Below the pieces are notes generated by a model. That model worked only from the letters and a program-made list of their open reading frames with translations. It was not told the origin of the DNA and made no database searches. DNA of 38,258 nucleotides from CAYVUV01 sp964455095 (GTDB taxonomy: Bacteria > Desulfobacterota > Binatia > HRBIN30 > CADEER01), in contig CAYVUV010000097.1 of NCBI GenBank assembly GCA_964455095.1, positions 1 to 38,258 of the forward strand, written 5' to 3'. Made by a program: the position numbers and the translations under genes. Positions 15,783 to 24,616 of this stretch are shown here, piece after piece. How positions within the stretch are numbered: the first letter of the stretch is position 1; every line of letters starts with the position of its first letter.

Positions 15783-15811
15783 TTGACAGAGTAGAGGGGG
15801 GAATTTAAGTT
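15783..15811 (+). promoter_or_regulatory. candidate promoter upstream of htpX
   Basis: A perfect -35 hexamer TTGACA at 15783-15788. Sixteen or seventeen bases on lie TTAAGT or TAAGTT, poor -10 matches. It is 85 bases before the htpX start. It does not fit the sigma-32 -10 pattern (CCCCAT) known for htpX in E. coli, so if real it is a housekeeping promoter. Confidence 0.3.
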
Positions 15812-15895
15812 CCACGCACAGTTTGGGCGAAAATACTGTCGCCGGTCAAATAAACTACTGCGCAGATCGTCAGTATCGCGCAGGAGGAACCACTG

Positions 15896-16753
15896 GTGTC
15901 CAACACGATCAAGACCACTCTGCTTCTCGGACTCCTGACCGGGCTCATCATGGCCTTCGGCCGGTACCTGGGCGGCGGCAGCGGGATGGTCGTCGCGTTC
16001 GTATTCGCCGGCGTCATGAACTTCGGCGCCTTCTGGTTCTCGGACACGCTGGTGCTCAAGATGTATCGCGCCCAGCCGGTCGACGAGGCGCAGGCGCCGG
16101 AGCTGTACCGCATCGTGCGCAGCCTGGCCATGCGGGCTCAGATACCGATGCCGCGGCTGTACGTGCTGCCCGACGACTCGCCGAACGCCTTTGCCACCGG
16201 GCGCAACCCCGCACATGCCGCGGTCGCTGTCACCGCGGGCTTGCTGCGCATCATGGGCCCGCAAGAGCTCGAAGGCGTGTTGGCGCACGAGTTGTCGCAC
16301 GTCACCAATCGCGACACGCTGATCAGCACCCTCGCCGCCACGCTGGCCGGCGTGGTGATGATGCTGGCCAACATGCTGCGCTGGGCGGCCATCTTCGGCG
16401 GCGGACAACGCGACGAGCGCGACGATGGCGGCGGCCTCATCGACCTCCTCGCAATGACGATCGTGGCGCCGTTGGCGGCGATGCTGATTCAGTTCGCCAT
16501 CTCGCGCAGCCGCGAGTTCGAAGCCGACGCCAGCGGCGCGCGCATCACCGGCAACCCACTCGGGCTGGCCGCGGCGCTCGAAAAGCTCGAGGCAGCCAGC
16601 GCGCGCGTGCCGATGCAGGCGCAGCCGCAGACGGCGCACATGTTCATCGTCAACCCGCTCAGCGGCTCCGGCATGGCGCGCCTCTTCTCCACTCATCCAC
16701 CGGTGGAGGAGCGCGTGCGACGGCTGCGCGGACTTCCGGCGATGGCCGCGTGA
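15896..16753 (+). CDS. htpX: protease HtpX (membrane zinc metalloprotease)
   Basis: 285 residues from GTG 15896, directly behind an AGGAGGA ribosome site, the best in the window. Two N-terminal helices (8-22, 30-50) precede YRIVRSLAMRAQIPMPRLYV. The zinc site is HELSHVTNRD (His131, Glu132, His135), with third ligand Glu207 in SREFEADASG. A further pair of helices lies between (145-168, 182-202). The FSTHPPVEERVRRLR end is the M48 C-terminal motif. HtpX degrades damaged inner-membrane proteins with FtsH. It is followed by the DUF1844 and DegQ-type genes, so this looks like an envelope stress and quality-control unit. Confidence 0.95.
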   Translation: MSNTIKTTLLLGLLTGLIMAFGRYLGGGSGMVVAFVFAGVMNFGAFWFSDTLVLKMYRAQPVDEAQAPELYRIVRSLAMRAQIPMPRLYVLPDDSPNAFATGRNPAHAAVAVTAGLLRIMGPQELEGVLAHELSHVTNRDTLISTLAATLAGVVMMLANMLRWAAIFGGGQRDERDDGGGLIDLLAMTIVAPLAAMLIQFAISRSREFEADASGARITGNPLGLAAALEKLEAASARVPMQAQPQTAHMFIVNPLSGSGMARLFSTHPPVEERVRRLRGLPAMAA

Positions 16754-16818
16754 GCGCCACGTCGGCAATCTGAGCCACCGCGCCGGCCAGTCGCCGGCCA
16801 CACACCGCAGCACATCCG

Positions 16819-17235
16819 ATGGCAAACGACGAGCAAGAACACAGCCGGGGATTCAAGGTCGAGGACCGGCGCCGGTTCTCGGAGAGCGGCGAGGTGCGCG
16901 ACGCCGCCGCCGAAGCGCCCGCGCCGCCACCGACCGAGGCGCCGGCGCCCGAAGCGCCCCCCACCAGCACGGGTGAGGCCGCCGGTCCCGAGATCAACTT
17001 TGCCACCTTCATCATCAGCCTGAGCACGCAGGCGTTGGCCAACCTCGGCGAGATTCCCGACCCGCTCGAGCGCTCGACCCGTATCGACCTGCCCGCCGCG
17101 CGCCAGATCATCGACATTCTCGGTCTGCTGCGCGACAAGACGACTGGCAACCTCGACGAAGCCGAGCGCGCATTGCTCGACGCCGCGTTGTACGATCTGC
17201 GCATGAAGTACGTCGAACGCGCCCACGGCCGCTGA
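16819..17235 (+). CDS. DUF1844 domain protein
   Basis: 138 residues from ATG 16819; no clear ribosome site. Residues 1-60 are acidic, Pro/Ala-rich and probably disordered (APAPPPTEAPAPEAPP). Residues 60-133 are the DUF1844 core: INFATFIISLSTQALANLGE, DLPAARQIIDILGLLRDKT, GNLDEAERALLDAALYDLRM and KYVE. The family is small, widespread in Deltaproteobacteria, Acidobacteria and related phyla, and of unknown function. A hydrophobic ATFIISLSTQAL helix may associate with membrane or partner. Sits between htpX and the DegQ-type gene, 56 bases before the latter. Confidence 0.9.
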   Translation: MANDEQEHSRGFKVEDRRRFSESGEVRDAAAEAPAPPPTEAPAPEAPPTSTGEAAGPEINFATFIISLSTQALANLGEIPDPLERSTRIDLPAARQIIDILGLLRDKTTGNLDEAERALLDAALYDLRMKYVERAHGR

Positions 17236-17291
17236 CGCCGTCCGCCTTCGCCTCACAACCCCAACCCCTTACCCGTCAAGAAGGAGACCTC

Positions 17292-18860
17292 ATGACCCCC
17301 TTGTCGCGCCGGATCGCCTCCGCGCTCGTCTTCGGCCTGTTCGTGGCGCTGGCGGCCGTTTTCACCGGCCACTACGCGCCGGCGTACGCCATCCGATTCT
17401 GGGGTGAGGAGCCTGAGGCCGCGGCGCCGACGCCGGAGGCCAAGGCCGAACCCGCCGAGTCCGGCGCCGCCGTACCGATGATCACCCTGCCGAATTTTGC
17501 CGACCTCGCCGAGCAGCTCAGCCCCAAGGTCGTCAACATCTCCACCACGACCGAGGGCGAAGCGCCGCAGCAACAGCAGCAGATGCCGCGGCACTTCGGC
17601 GGTCCGGGTGGCCCTGGCGGTCCGGGTGGCCCCGGGCAAGACCCGTATCGCGACTTCTGGGAACCATTTGAAAAGTTCTTCGGCCCGATGCCGAAGCAGC
17701 GTTTTCGCCAGCGGAGCCTGGGCTCGGGCTTCATCCTCAACCGCGACGGCGTGATTCTGACCAACAACCATGTGGTCGAGAATGCCGACGAGATCGTCGT
17801 CAAGCTCGCCAGTGGCAAGGAATACAAGGCCAAGCTGATCGGGCGCGACCCCAAGACCGACATCGCCGTGATCAAGCTCGAGGGAGCCGAGAAAGAGGAC
17901 ATGGGCGGCGTCACCCTCGGCGACTCGGATCACCTCCGTGTCGGCGAGTGGATCATGGCGATCGGCAACCCCTTCGGCCTCGAGCACACCGTCACCTCCG
18001 GCATCGTCAGCGCCAAGGGCCGCTTCATCGGGCAGGGCAGCTACGACGACTTCATCCAGACCGATGCGGCGATCAACCCCGGCAACTCCGGCGGTCCGCT
18101 GATCAACATGCGCGGCGAGGTCGTCGGCATCAACACCGCCATCTTCAGCCGCAGCGGCGGCAACATCGGGATCGGTTTCGCCATCCCGATCAACCTCGCC
18201 AAGGAGCTGCTGCCGCAGCTGCAGGAGAAGGGCAAGGTGACGCGCGGATGGCTCGGCGTCTACATCCAGAAGGTCACGCCCGAGATCGCCGAATCGCTCG
18301 GTCTCGACGCGGCCCACGGCGCCCTGGTCGCCGACATCATGGCCGACGCGCCGGCCGCGGCGGCCGGCGTCGAAGTGGGTGACGTCATCGTCGAGTTCGA
18401 CGGTCATCCGATCAAGGAGTCGACCGAGCTGCCGCTGGTGGTAGCGCGCACGGCCATCGGCAAGAAGGCCGAGATGAAGGTCATCCGCAGCGGCAAGACC
18501 AAGACCCTGTCGGTCGAGATCGGCGAGTTGAAAGACGAGGAAGCAGCGGCCGAGCCGGCGGGTAGCACCGAGCAGTTCGGGCTCACCGTCCAGCCGCTCA
18601 GCCCCGAGATCGCCGAGAGCCTCGGCATCGAGGGTTCGACCAAGGGCGTCGTGGTCGCTGGCGTCGACCCGGGCAGCGCCGCGGAGGACGCGGGTCTGCA
18701 GCGCGGCGACGTCATCCTGGAAGTCAATCGCCAGGCGATCGACAGCGTGTCGGCGTACCGCAAGGCGGTCGAGAAGGCCGGCAACAGCAAGAATGTGCTG
18801 TTCCTCGTCAAGCGGGGCGACAACACCATCTTCCTGGCCCTCAAGCCGGCGGCCAAGTGA
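17292..18860 (+). CDS. degQ: periplasmic serine protease of the Do/DegQ family
   Basis: 522 residues from ATG 17292, with AAGGAG upstream. N-terminal signal/anchor (about 10-33). A Pro/Ala-rich linker leads to the S1C protease: His160 in LTNNHVVEN, Asp190 in DPKTDIAVIKL, Ser266 in NPGNSGGPL. Two PDZ domains follow (about 280-380 and 410-515), each with a GV-type carboxylate loop region. Before the protease is a GGPGGPGGPGGPG run (103-115) between the LA-loop-like stretch and the catalytic core. DegP/DegQ/MucD paralogues share this plan; which one it is cannot be settled by eye. Degrades or refolds misfolded periplasmic proteins. Confidence 0.93.
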   Translation: MTPLSRRIASALVFGLFVALAAVFTGHYAPAYAIRFWGEEPEAAAPTPEAKAEPAESGAAVPMITLPNFADLAEQLSPKVVNISTTTEGEAPQQQQQMPRHFGGPGGPGGPGGPGQDPYRDFWEPFEKFFGPMPKQRFRQRSLGSGFILNRDGVILTNNHVVENADEIVVKLASGKEYKAKLIGRDPKTDIAVIKLEGAEKEDMGGVTLGDSDHLRVGEWIMAIGNPFGLEHTVTSGIVSAKGRFIGQGSYDDFIQTDAAINPGNSGGPLINMRGEVVGINTAIFSRSGGNIGIGFAIPINLAKELLPQLQEKGKVTRGWLGVYIQKVTPEIAESLGLDAAHGALVADIMADAPAAAAGVEVGDVIVEFDGHPIKESTELPLVVARTAIGKKAEMKVIRSGKTKTLSVEIGELKDEEAAAEPAGSTEQFGLTVQPLSPEIAESLGIEGSTKGVVVAGVDPGSAAEDAGLQRGDVILEVNRQAIDSVSAYRKAVEKAGNSKNVLFLVKRGDNTIFLALKPAAK

Positions 18861-18882
18861 CCGTCCGAACGCGATGAGCCCG

Positions 18883-18917
18883 AGCGGGGTCGGCCACGGC
18901 CGGCCCCGCTCTTCTTC
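18883..18917 (+). terminator. strong intrinsic terminator after the DegQ-type gene
   Basis: A 12-bp stem beginning AGCGGGGTCGGC, with one G-U wobble, a four-base CACG loop and then CTTCTTC. It starts 23 bases after the protease stop. Its base ends ten bases before the PBP1b start codon, so no room is left for a normal ribosome site for that gene. Confidence 0.65.
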
Positions 18918-18919
18918 GT

Positions 18920-21259
18920 ATGTGGCGCCTTCTGCGCGGGCTGCTGCTCGCCGCCGTCTTCGCCGGGCTGGTCGGCGGTGCCGCCGCGGCGGTACTGGTG
19001 TGGCGCTACGCCGGTGACCTCGATGCCACGGTGGTCGAGAAGTTCAACGGCCGGCGCTGGGCCTTCCCGTCGCGCGTCTACTCCGACACCTTCCTGATCT
19101 ATCCCGGCCTCGACCTCGCAGCGGCCGGTCTTTTCGAGCGGCTGCAGCGCCTCAACTACCGCGCGCTCGACACCGGCGCGCTGCGCAAGGGCGACTACCG
19201 GCGCACCGCGCAGGGACTCGATCTCTTCCTGCGCGACTTCTCCTACCCCGGGCAGCCACTGCCCGACCGCCTGATCCACATGGAGTTGCACGGCAATGTG
19301 CTGACGCGGATGACCGACGCGCAATCCGGCGAGGAACTGTTCTCGCTGCAGCTCGAGCCCGAGGTCATCACCGGCCTGTACGACTCGACCTGGGAAGAGC
19401 GGCGCGAGGTCTCCCTCGCCGAGGTTCCACCGCGGCTGGTGCAGGCCATTGTCGTCACGGAGGACCAGCGCTTCTTCCAACACCACGGTGTCGATCCGGT
19501 CGGTGTGCTGCGCGCCATGGCCGTGAACCTGCAATCCGGGCACATCGTCCAGGGCGGCAGCACGCTCACGCAGCAGTTGATGAAGAACTTCTTCCTCAGC
19601 GAAGAGCGCACCTTCCGCCGCAAGGTGCTCGAAGCGGCAATGGCCGTGGTCGCCGAGCGCCGCTATGGCAAGAACGAGATCCTGGAGAACTATCTCAACG
19701 AGATCTACCTCGGCCAAAACGGCCTGAAGGGCATCTTCGGCGTATGGGAGGCGGCGCAGTTCTACTTTGCGCGCCCGCCCAACGAGCTGTCACTGGCCGA
19801 GAGCGCCATGCTGGCCGGGCTGATCAAGGCGCCGAACTCGTACTCGCCGTATCGCGATGCGGAGCGGGCGCGACAGCGCCGCGACACCGTGTTGGGGCTG
19901 CTGCTGCAGGCCGGTACGATCACTCAGGCCGAGTACACCGAAGCCCTGGCGGAGCCGTTGCGCGTCGGCCCCATGCACGGCGGGCGCAACGCCGCCCCGT
20001 ACTTCGTCGACTTTCTGCGCGATGAGCTGACCAACAGCTATCCGCCCGAGATCCTGACCTCCGACGGGCTCGGCATCTTCACCGGCCTCGACCTGCATCT
20101 GCAACAGCTCGCCGCGAAGGCGGTGCGGAGCGGCCTGGAAGGGCTCGAGAAGCAATATCCGCGACTCAAACGCGAGGCGCCCGGCGAGCGCTTGCAAGCC
20201 TGTCTGATCGCCATCCAGCCGCAGACGGGCGAGATCAAAGCGATGGTCGGCGGGCGCGATTACGGCGCCTCGCAGTTCAACCGCGTCGTGCAGGCGTTCC
20301 GCCAGCCCGGCTCGGTCTTCAAGCCGTTCGTCTATCTCACCGCCTTCGAGACCACGCGCGATGCCCCCGAGCCGATCACGCCGGCGACACGACTCGTCGA
20401 CGAGCCGTTCGAATGGGCGTACGACACGCAGACGTGGCGGCCGGCCAACTACAAGGACCGTTACTTCGGCGTGGTGTCGGCTCGCCGCGCCCTCGAGCTG
20501 TCGCTCAACTCCGCCACCGCCCGCCTGGCGCACGACATCGGCCTGGAACCGATCCGCGACCTCGCCCGCCGTATGGGCATCACCAGCGAGCTGCCGGCCT
20601 ATCCGTCGATGGTGCTCGGCGCGCTGGAGGTGTCGCCGTTCGAGATCGCCCAGGCCTACGCCGTCATCGCCAACCAGGGCCTGCGCGCCGCGGCCCGCGC
20701 GACGCGCAAAGTGGTCGACCGCAGCGGCCGCCCGATCGAGCGCCGACCCGTCGAGGTCGGGCGCGTGGTGAGCGCCGAGGCCACGTATCTGCTCAGCCAC
20801 ATCATGGAAGGCGTGCTCGATCGCGGCACGGCGCAAGGCGCGCGCGAGCTCGGCTTCACGCGGCCGGCCGCCGGGAAGACCGGCACGACCAACGACGCGC
20901 GCGACGCGTGGTTCGCCGGATTCACGCCCGACCTGCTGGCCGTGGTGTGGGTCGGGTTCGACCAGCGCGACGAGCTGGGGCTCACCGGCGCCGCGGCGGC
21001 GCTGCCGATCTGGACCGAATTCATGAAAGGCGCGACCGCCGCACAGCCGGTGTCGCCCTTCGTGCCCCCGTCTGGAGTTGCACTGGTGCGGATCGACCCC
21101 TACACAGGTGGCGTGGCCACACCGAGCTGTCCCGATACCGTCGACGAAGCCTTCTGGCGCGGCCAGGAGGCGACGACCCCGTGCCCGTTGCACTCCGCAG
21201 CGGCGGCGGCGCCGCTTACCGACCCGACGCGGAGCGAGGGTCTGCCACAGCTCGATTGA
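18920..21259 (+). CDS. mrcB: bifunctional penicillin-binding protein 1B
   Basis: 779 residues from ATG 18920. One N-terminal membrane helix (6-28), a UB2H-like domain (about 55-145: SRVYSDTF, YRALDTGALRKGDYRR), then the GT51 transglycosylase: TEDQRFFQHHGVD (catalytic Glu181), GGSTLTQQLMKN, ENYLNEIYLGQ. The transpeptidase follows with SVFK (Ser465-Lys468), SLN (528-530) and KTG (653-655). UB2H plus length identify the PBP1b class rather than PBP1a. It polymerises and cross-links peptidoglycan in the periplasm. No Shine-Dalgarno is visible; a terminator hairpin occupies that place. Head of a likely operon with the TPR lipoprotein, tsaD, rsmA and mutM. Confidence 0.94.
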   Translation: MWRLLRGLLLAAVFAGLVGGAAAAVLVWRYAGDLDATVVEKFNGRRWAFPSRVYSDTFLIYPGLDLAAAGLFERLQRLNYRALDTGALRKGDYRRTAQGLDLFLRDFSYPGQPLPDRLIHMELHGNVLTRMTDAQSGEELFSLQLEPEVITGLYDSTWEERREVSLAEVPPRLVQAIVVTEDQRFFQHHGVDPVGVLRAMAVNLQSGHIVQGGSTLTQQLMKNFFLSEERTFRRKVLEAAMAVVAERRYGKNEILENYLNEIYLGQNGLKGIFGVWEAAQFYFARPPNELSLAESAMLAGLIKAPNSYSPYRDAERARQRRDTVLGLLLQAGTITQAEYTEALAEPLRVGPMHGGRNAAPYFVDFLRDELTNSYPPEILTSDGLGIFTGLDLHLQQLAAKAVRSGLEGLEKQYPRLKREAPGERLQACLIAIQPQTGEIKAMVGGRDYGASQFNRVVQAFRQPGSVFKPFVYLTAFETTRDAPEPITPATRLVDEPFEWAYDTQTWRPANYKDRYFGVVSARRALELSLNSATARLAHDIGLEPIRDLARRMGITSELPAYPSMVLGALEVSPFEIAQAYAVIANQGLRAAARATRKVVDRSGRPIERRPVEVGRVVSAEATYLLSHIMEGVLDRGTAQGARELGFTRPAAGKTGTTNDARDAWFAGFTPDLLAVVWVGFDQRDELGLTGAAAALPIWTEFMKGATAAQPVSPFVPPSGVALVRIDPYTGGVATPSCPDTVDEAFWRGQEATTPCPLHSAAAAAPLTDPTRSEGLPQLD

Positions 21260-21271
21260 GCCGGAATCCCC

Positions 21272-21976
21272 ATGCCGCGCCACCGCTCTCGTCTGCGCCG
21301 CCCGGTCGGTCCGTTTCGGCGACTGACGTGCCTCGTCGGCGCATGCGCGCTGGCGGCGTGCAGCGCGCAGTCGCCGCGTCCGCTCGCTCCGGAGCTCATC
21401 GGCGCGCCGCCGACACCGGCCGTCGTCGAACCGCCGACCCCACCGCCCGACGAAGCGATCGTCGAGGAGCCGATCGAGCCGGGGGACGCCGCGGGCGTCG
21501 ATGTCGAGGCGCCGCCGACCGACACGCCCCCCCTGCCTGAAACAGCCCCGTCGCCCCTGGCCAGCATTACCGCGGCGACACCTCCGAACGTCGCCGCCGG
21601 CACGCGCCTCGCCGATCAGGGCCGCGCCCAGTACGCCGCCGGCGACTACGACACAGCCCTCGAACAGCTCGAGCGCGCCATCGCCGTCGATCCGACCAAT
21701 CCGTACGCGTACTACTATCTCGCCCAGATCCACTTCGCCCGCCACAACTACGACCAGGCAGCGGCCTTTGCCGATCGCGCCGCGGTGCTGAGCGCCAAGG
21801 CCGACCGTAGCTGGCTGAGCCGCTGCTACGAGCTGCAGGGCCGGATTTTCGAAACGGTCGGACGCTTCGCGGACGCGCGGCGCGCGTACACGCGCGCCGT
21901 CGAAGCGCATGCCGGCAACGCCGCGGCGCAGAGCGGTCTGCAGCGCCTCGGCGGCGGAGCGCCACCGGCGCCGTGA
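21272..21976 (+). CDS. TPR-repeat lipoprotein
   Basis: 234 residues from ATG 21272, twelve bases after PBP1b. An Arg-rich start, a hydrophobic stretch and LAAC (Cys30) form a lipoprotein signal. Residues 35-105 are Pro/Glu-rich and probably unstructured. Two or three TPR units follow: AGTRLADQGRAQYAAGDYDTALEQLERAI, AYYYLAQIHFARHNYDQAAAF and LQGRIFETVGRFADARRAYTRAV. Position behind PBP1b suggests an outer-membrane activator or scaffold for it, analogous to LpoB, but TPR folds are seen in LpoA, not LpoB, and there is no sequence match I can claim. The stop TGA overlaps the tsaD GTG. Confidence 0.85.
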   Translation: MPRHRSRLRRPVGPFRRLTCLVGACALAACSAQSPRPLAPELIGAPPTPAVVEPPTPPPDEAIVEEPIEPGDAAGVDVEAPPTDTPPLPETAPSPLASITAATPPNVAAGTRLADQGRAQYAAGDYDTALEQLERAIAVDPTNPYAYYYLAQIHFARHNYDQAAAFADRAAVLSAKADRSWLSRCYELQGRIFETVGRFADARRAYTRAVEAHAGNAAAQSGLQRLGGGAPPAP

Positions 21977-22977
21977 ACCTCCTCGCGATCGAAAGCTCCT
22001 GCGACGACACGGCCGCGGCCGTGCTCGCCGACGGAGAGGTGCGATCGAGTATCGTCGCCGCGCAGGACGGCGTGCACTGCGAGTACGGCGGTGTCGTGCC
22101 CGAGCTCGCGTCGCGCTCGCACATGCGCGCGATCACGCCCACCATCGAGCGCGCATTGTCCGACGCCGGCGTCAGCCTCGACGAGATCGACGCGGTGGCG
22201 GCGACCTGCGGGCCCGGCCTGGTCGGGTCGCTGCTGGTCGGGCTCTGCGCCGCCAAGGCCATCGCCTTTGCGCGCCGGCTGCCGTTCGTCGGGATCAACC
22301 ACCTCGAGGGGCATCTGCTGTCGGTGCAGCTCGATCGCGCGGTTGCCTTTCCCTACCTGGCGCTGCTGGTCTCGGGCGGGCACAGCGCGCTCTACCTGGC
22401 CGAGGAACTGGGGCGCTATCGGCTGCTCGGCACGACGCGCGACGACGCGGCGGGCGAGGCCTTCGACAAGGTGGCCAAGGTCCTGGGCCTCGGCTACCCG
22501 GGCGGACGCCGCATCGACGAGCTCGCGCAACGCGGCGATCCGCAGGCGATCCGCTTCCCGCGCGCGCGGCTCAAGTCGGCCCCCGGCACCGAACGCTACG
22601 ACTTCAGCTTCAGCGGCATCAAGACGGCCGTGGCGCTGCACGTGCGCGCACACGGCAGCGATCCGGCCTCGCACCCAGACATCGCCGCGAGCTTTCAAGA
22701 GGCGGTGATCGACATGCTGCTCGACACGGCGTTCGCGGCGGCGCGCCGTCACGCGGCCAGCCGGCTGGTGATCGCCGGCGGTGTCTCGGCCAACTCGCGC
22801 CTGCGCGCGCGCGCCCTCGCCGGCGGCGGCGAGCTCGGCATCGAAGTGATCATACCGGCGCTGCGCTACTGCACCGACAACGCAGCGATGATCGGCCTGG
22901 CCGCCGTCCATCGCCTCGCGCGCGGTCAGCGCGACCCGTTCACCCTCAACGCCGCGGCGACGCTTCCGCTTGGCTGA
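21973..22977 (+). CDS. tsaD: tRNA N6-adenosine threonylcarbamoyltransferase TsaD
   Basis: 334 residues from GTG 21973 (GTGA overlap with the TPR gene). It starts LLAIESSCDDTAAAVL, the family signature. Metal ligands are His110 and His114 in GINHLEGHLLS, with SGGHSALYL and the late CTDNAAMIG. ASRSHMR lies at 47-52. TsaD transfers threonylcarbamoyl from TsaC-made AMP ester to A37 of ANN-reading tRNAs, with TsaB and TsaE; those partners are not in the window. Length is normal. An essential housekeeping gene, here the middle of an operon with rsmA and mutM. Confidence 0.96.
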   Translation: MNLLAIESSCDDTAAAVLADGEVRSSIVAAQDGVHCEYGGVVPELASRSHMRAITPTIERALSDAGVSLDEIDAVAATCGPGLVGSLLVGLCAAKAIAFARRLPFVGINHLEGHLLSVQLDRAVAFPYLALLVSGGHSALYLAEELGRYRLLGTTRDDAAGEAFDKVAKVLGLGYPGGRRIDELAQRGDPQAIRFPRARLKSAPGTERYDFSFSGIKTAVALHVRAHGSDPASHPDIAASFQEAVIDMLLDTAFAAARRHAASRLVIAGGVSANSRLRARALAGGGELGIEVIIPALRYCTDNAAMIGLAAVHRLARGQRDPFTLNAAATLPLG

Positions 22978-22984
22978 GACGCGC

Positions 22985-23782
22985 ATGGCATCGCCGTCGA
23001 TCCGCCCGCGCAAGCGCTTCGGCCAGCACTTTCTCACCCAGCCGAGCATCGCGCGACGCATCGTCGACCTCGCCACGCTGCGCACTGGCGAGACAGTGCT
23101 GGAAATCGGCCCCGGCCGCGGCGCCTTGACGCACCTGCTCGCCGAGCGCGCGGCGCGGCTGGTGCTGTCGGAGATCGACCGCGATCTCTGCCAGGAATTG
23201 CGCGAACAGTTCGCCCAACAGCCGCACGTGGCGATCGTCGAGGGCGACGTGCTCGACCTCGACCTCGCCGCGCTGCTCGGTCCCAGCCCCAGCGTCGCCG
23301 TCGCCAACCTGCCCTACAACATCACCACGCCCGTGCTGATCAAGCTCCTCGACACCCCGGCATCGTTCTCCCGCCTGGTGCTGATGCTGCAGCGCGAGGT
23401 GGCCGACCGCATCTGCGCCGAGCCCGGCACCAAGCAGTACGGCGCGCTGACGGTGATGGTGCAGCTCGTCGCCACGGCCCGCGTGGCGTTCACGGTGCCG
23501 CCGACGGCGTTCGCGCCGCGGCCCAAAGTCGATTCCGCGGTCGTCGTCATCGAACCGCTGCAACCGCCGCCGCTCAGCGCCGCCGCGCGCCGCAGCGTGC
23601 GCCGTGTCGTGCGCGCCGCCTTCTCGCAGCGGCGCAAGCAGCTCGGTAACGCCCTCGCCTCGCTGGGCACGGATCCACACGCCCTGCTCGACCGGCTCGG
23701 GATCGACCCGCGCCGCCGCCCCGAGACACTGAGCGTCGAGGAGTTCGCGCGCATCGCTGCGGCCGCCGACGCGGTGGCGTGA
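22985..23782 (+). CDS. rsmA: 16S rRNA dimethyladenosine transferase RsmA/KsgA
   Basis: 265 residues from ATG 22985; a TTG at 22970 would overlap tsaD and add five residues. Family features: RPRKRFGQHFLTQPSIARRIV, SAM site VLEIGPGRGALT, ANLPYNITTPVLIKLL (catalytic NLPY), MLQREVADRI, GALTVMVQ and FAPRPKVDSAVV. The C-terminus is the helical KsgA lobe (AAFSQRRKQLGNAL). It dimethylates two adjacent adenines in the helix 45 loop of 16S rRNA. Follows tsaD directly and precedes mutM by nine bases. Confidence 0.95.
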   Translation: MASPSIRPRKRFGQHFLTQPSIARRIVDLATLRTGETVLEIGPGRGALTHLLAERAARLVLSEIDRDLCQELREQFAQQPHVAIVEGDVLDLDLAALLGPSPSVAVANLPYNITTPVLIKLLDTPASFSRLVLMLQREVADRICAEPGTKQYGALTVMVQLVATARVAFTVPPTAFAPRPKVDSAVVVIEPLQPPPLSAAARRSVRRVVRAAFSQRRKQLGNALASLGTDPHALLDRLGIDPRRRPETLSVEEFARIAAAADAVA

Positions 23783-23791
23783 TCCCTCTCC

Positions 23792-24604
23792 ATGCCCGAG
23801 CTGCCGGAAGTCGAGACGATCCGCCGCTCGCTGCTGCCGCATCTGGTCGGCGCGCGCATTGCGGCAGTCACCGTCGCCGAGCGGCGCTTGCGGCGCCCGC
23901 TGGCGCCCGATTTCGAAGCGCGGCTGCGCGGGCGGCGGGTCGACGCGATCGAGCGGCGCGGCAAGTACCTGCTGCTGCAGCTCGACAACGGACAGACGCT
24001 GCTCGCCCATCTGGGCATGAGCGGGCGCCTGAGCCTCAAGCCGGCGGGCGCTGCCGCGACGCTGCACGACCACGTGCGCATGGCGCTCGACGGCGGCCTG
24101 GCGCTGGTGTTCAACGATCCGCGCCGTTTCGGTCTGCTGCGCGTCGGCTCGGTCGACGACTTCGACGAGCTGCGCCAGGTCGGCGACGATCCGCTCACCG
24201 ACGTCTGGTCCGCCGAACGCTGGCGCGATGTGCTGCGCGGACGCCGCCTGCCGATCAAGAACCTGCTGATGGACCAGCGCGTCGTCGCCGGCATCGGCAA
24301 CATCTACGCCAATGAGATGCTCTTCGTCGCCGGCATCCGCCCGCGCCGCCGCGCCGGCGCCGTGCGGCGCGCCGAGGTCGAGCGCCTCGCGGCCGCGGTG
24401 CGACAGGTGCTCGACGAAGCCGTAAGACTCGGCGGGAGCTCGATCTCCGACTTCCTCGACGCCGACGGGCAGCCCGGGTACTTCCAGATCCACCACACGG
24501 TGTACGACCGCGCCGGCGAACCCTGCCGGCGCTGCGCGACGCCGATCCGGCGCATCGTACAAAGCGGCCGCAGCAGCTTCTACTGCCCGAGCTGCCAGCG
24601 CTAG
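23792..24604 (+). CDS. mutM: formamidopyrimidine-DNA glycosylase (Fpg/MutM)
   Basis: 270 residues from ATG 23792. The N-terminus PELPEVETIRRSL gives Pro1 (after Met removal) and the Glu2 catalytic pair. LLAHLGMSGRLSL and RRFGLLR are conserved loops. DQRVVAGIGNIYANEMLF carries the helix-two-turn-helix. The end is the zinc finger: CRRC and CPSC around IVQSGRSSFY. It excises 8-oxoguanine and Fapy lesions and nicks the abasic site. Last gene of the operon; its TAG lies inside a palindrome shared with the convergent usp gene. Confidence 0.96.
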   Translation: MPELPEVETIRRSLLPHLVGARIAAVTVAERRLRRPLAPDFEARLRGRRVDAIERRGKYLLLQLDNGQTLLAHLGMSGRLSLKPAGAAATLHDHVRMALDGGLALVFNDPRRFGLLRVGSVDDFDELRQVGDDPLTDVWSAERWRDVLRGRRLPIKNLLMDQRVVAGIGNIYANEMLFVAGIRPRRRAGAVRRAEVERLAAAVRQVLDEAVRLGGSSISDFLDADGQPGYFQIHHTVYDRAGEPCRRCATPIRRIVQSGRSSFYCPSCQR

Positions 24605-24616
24605 ACCGTCTAGCGC
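24598..24616. terminator. 19-bp palindrome holding the stop codons of mutM and the usp gene
   Basis: GCGCTAGAC, a central C, GTCTAGCGC. The left arm contains the TAG of mutM; the right arm contains CTA, the stop of the minus-strand usp gene. As RNA either transcript can form a stem of at least seven base pairs with a short loop. No U tract, so it may act as a weak bidirectional terminator or a transcript end stabiliser. Confidence 0.5.

Noticed and set aside
15783..15811. Sigma-32-type heat-shock promoter for htpX
   Set aside because: The -10 pattern does not match, and no CIRCE repeat is present; only the TTGACA element is convincing.
16782..16798. GCCGGC repeat hairpin between htpX and the DUF1844 gene
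   Set aside because: Two six-base self-palindromic words with five-base spacer, no T-run; common by chance in this GC-rich DNA.
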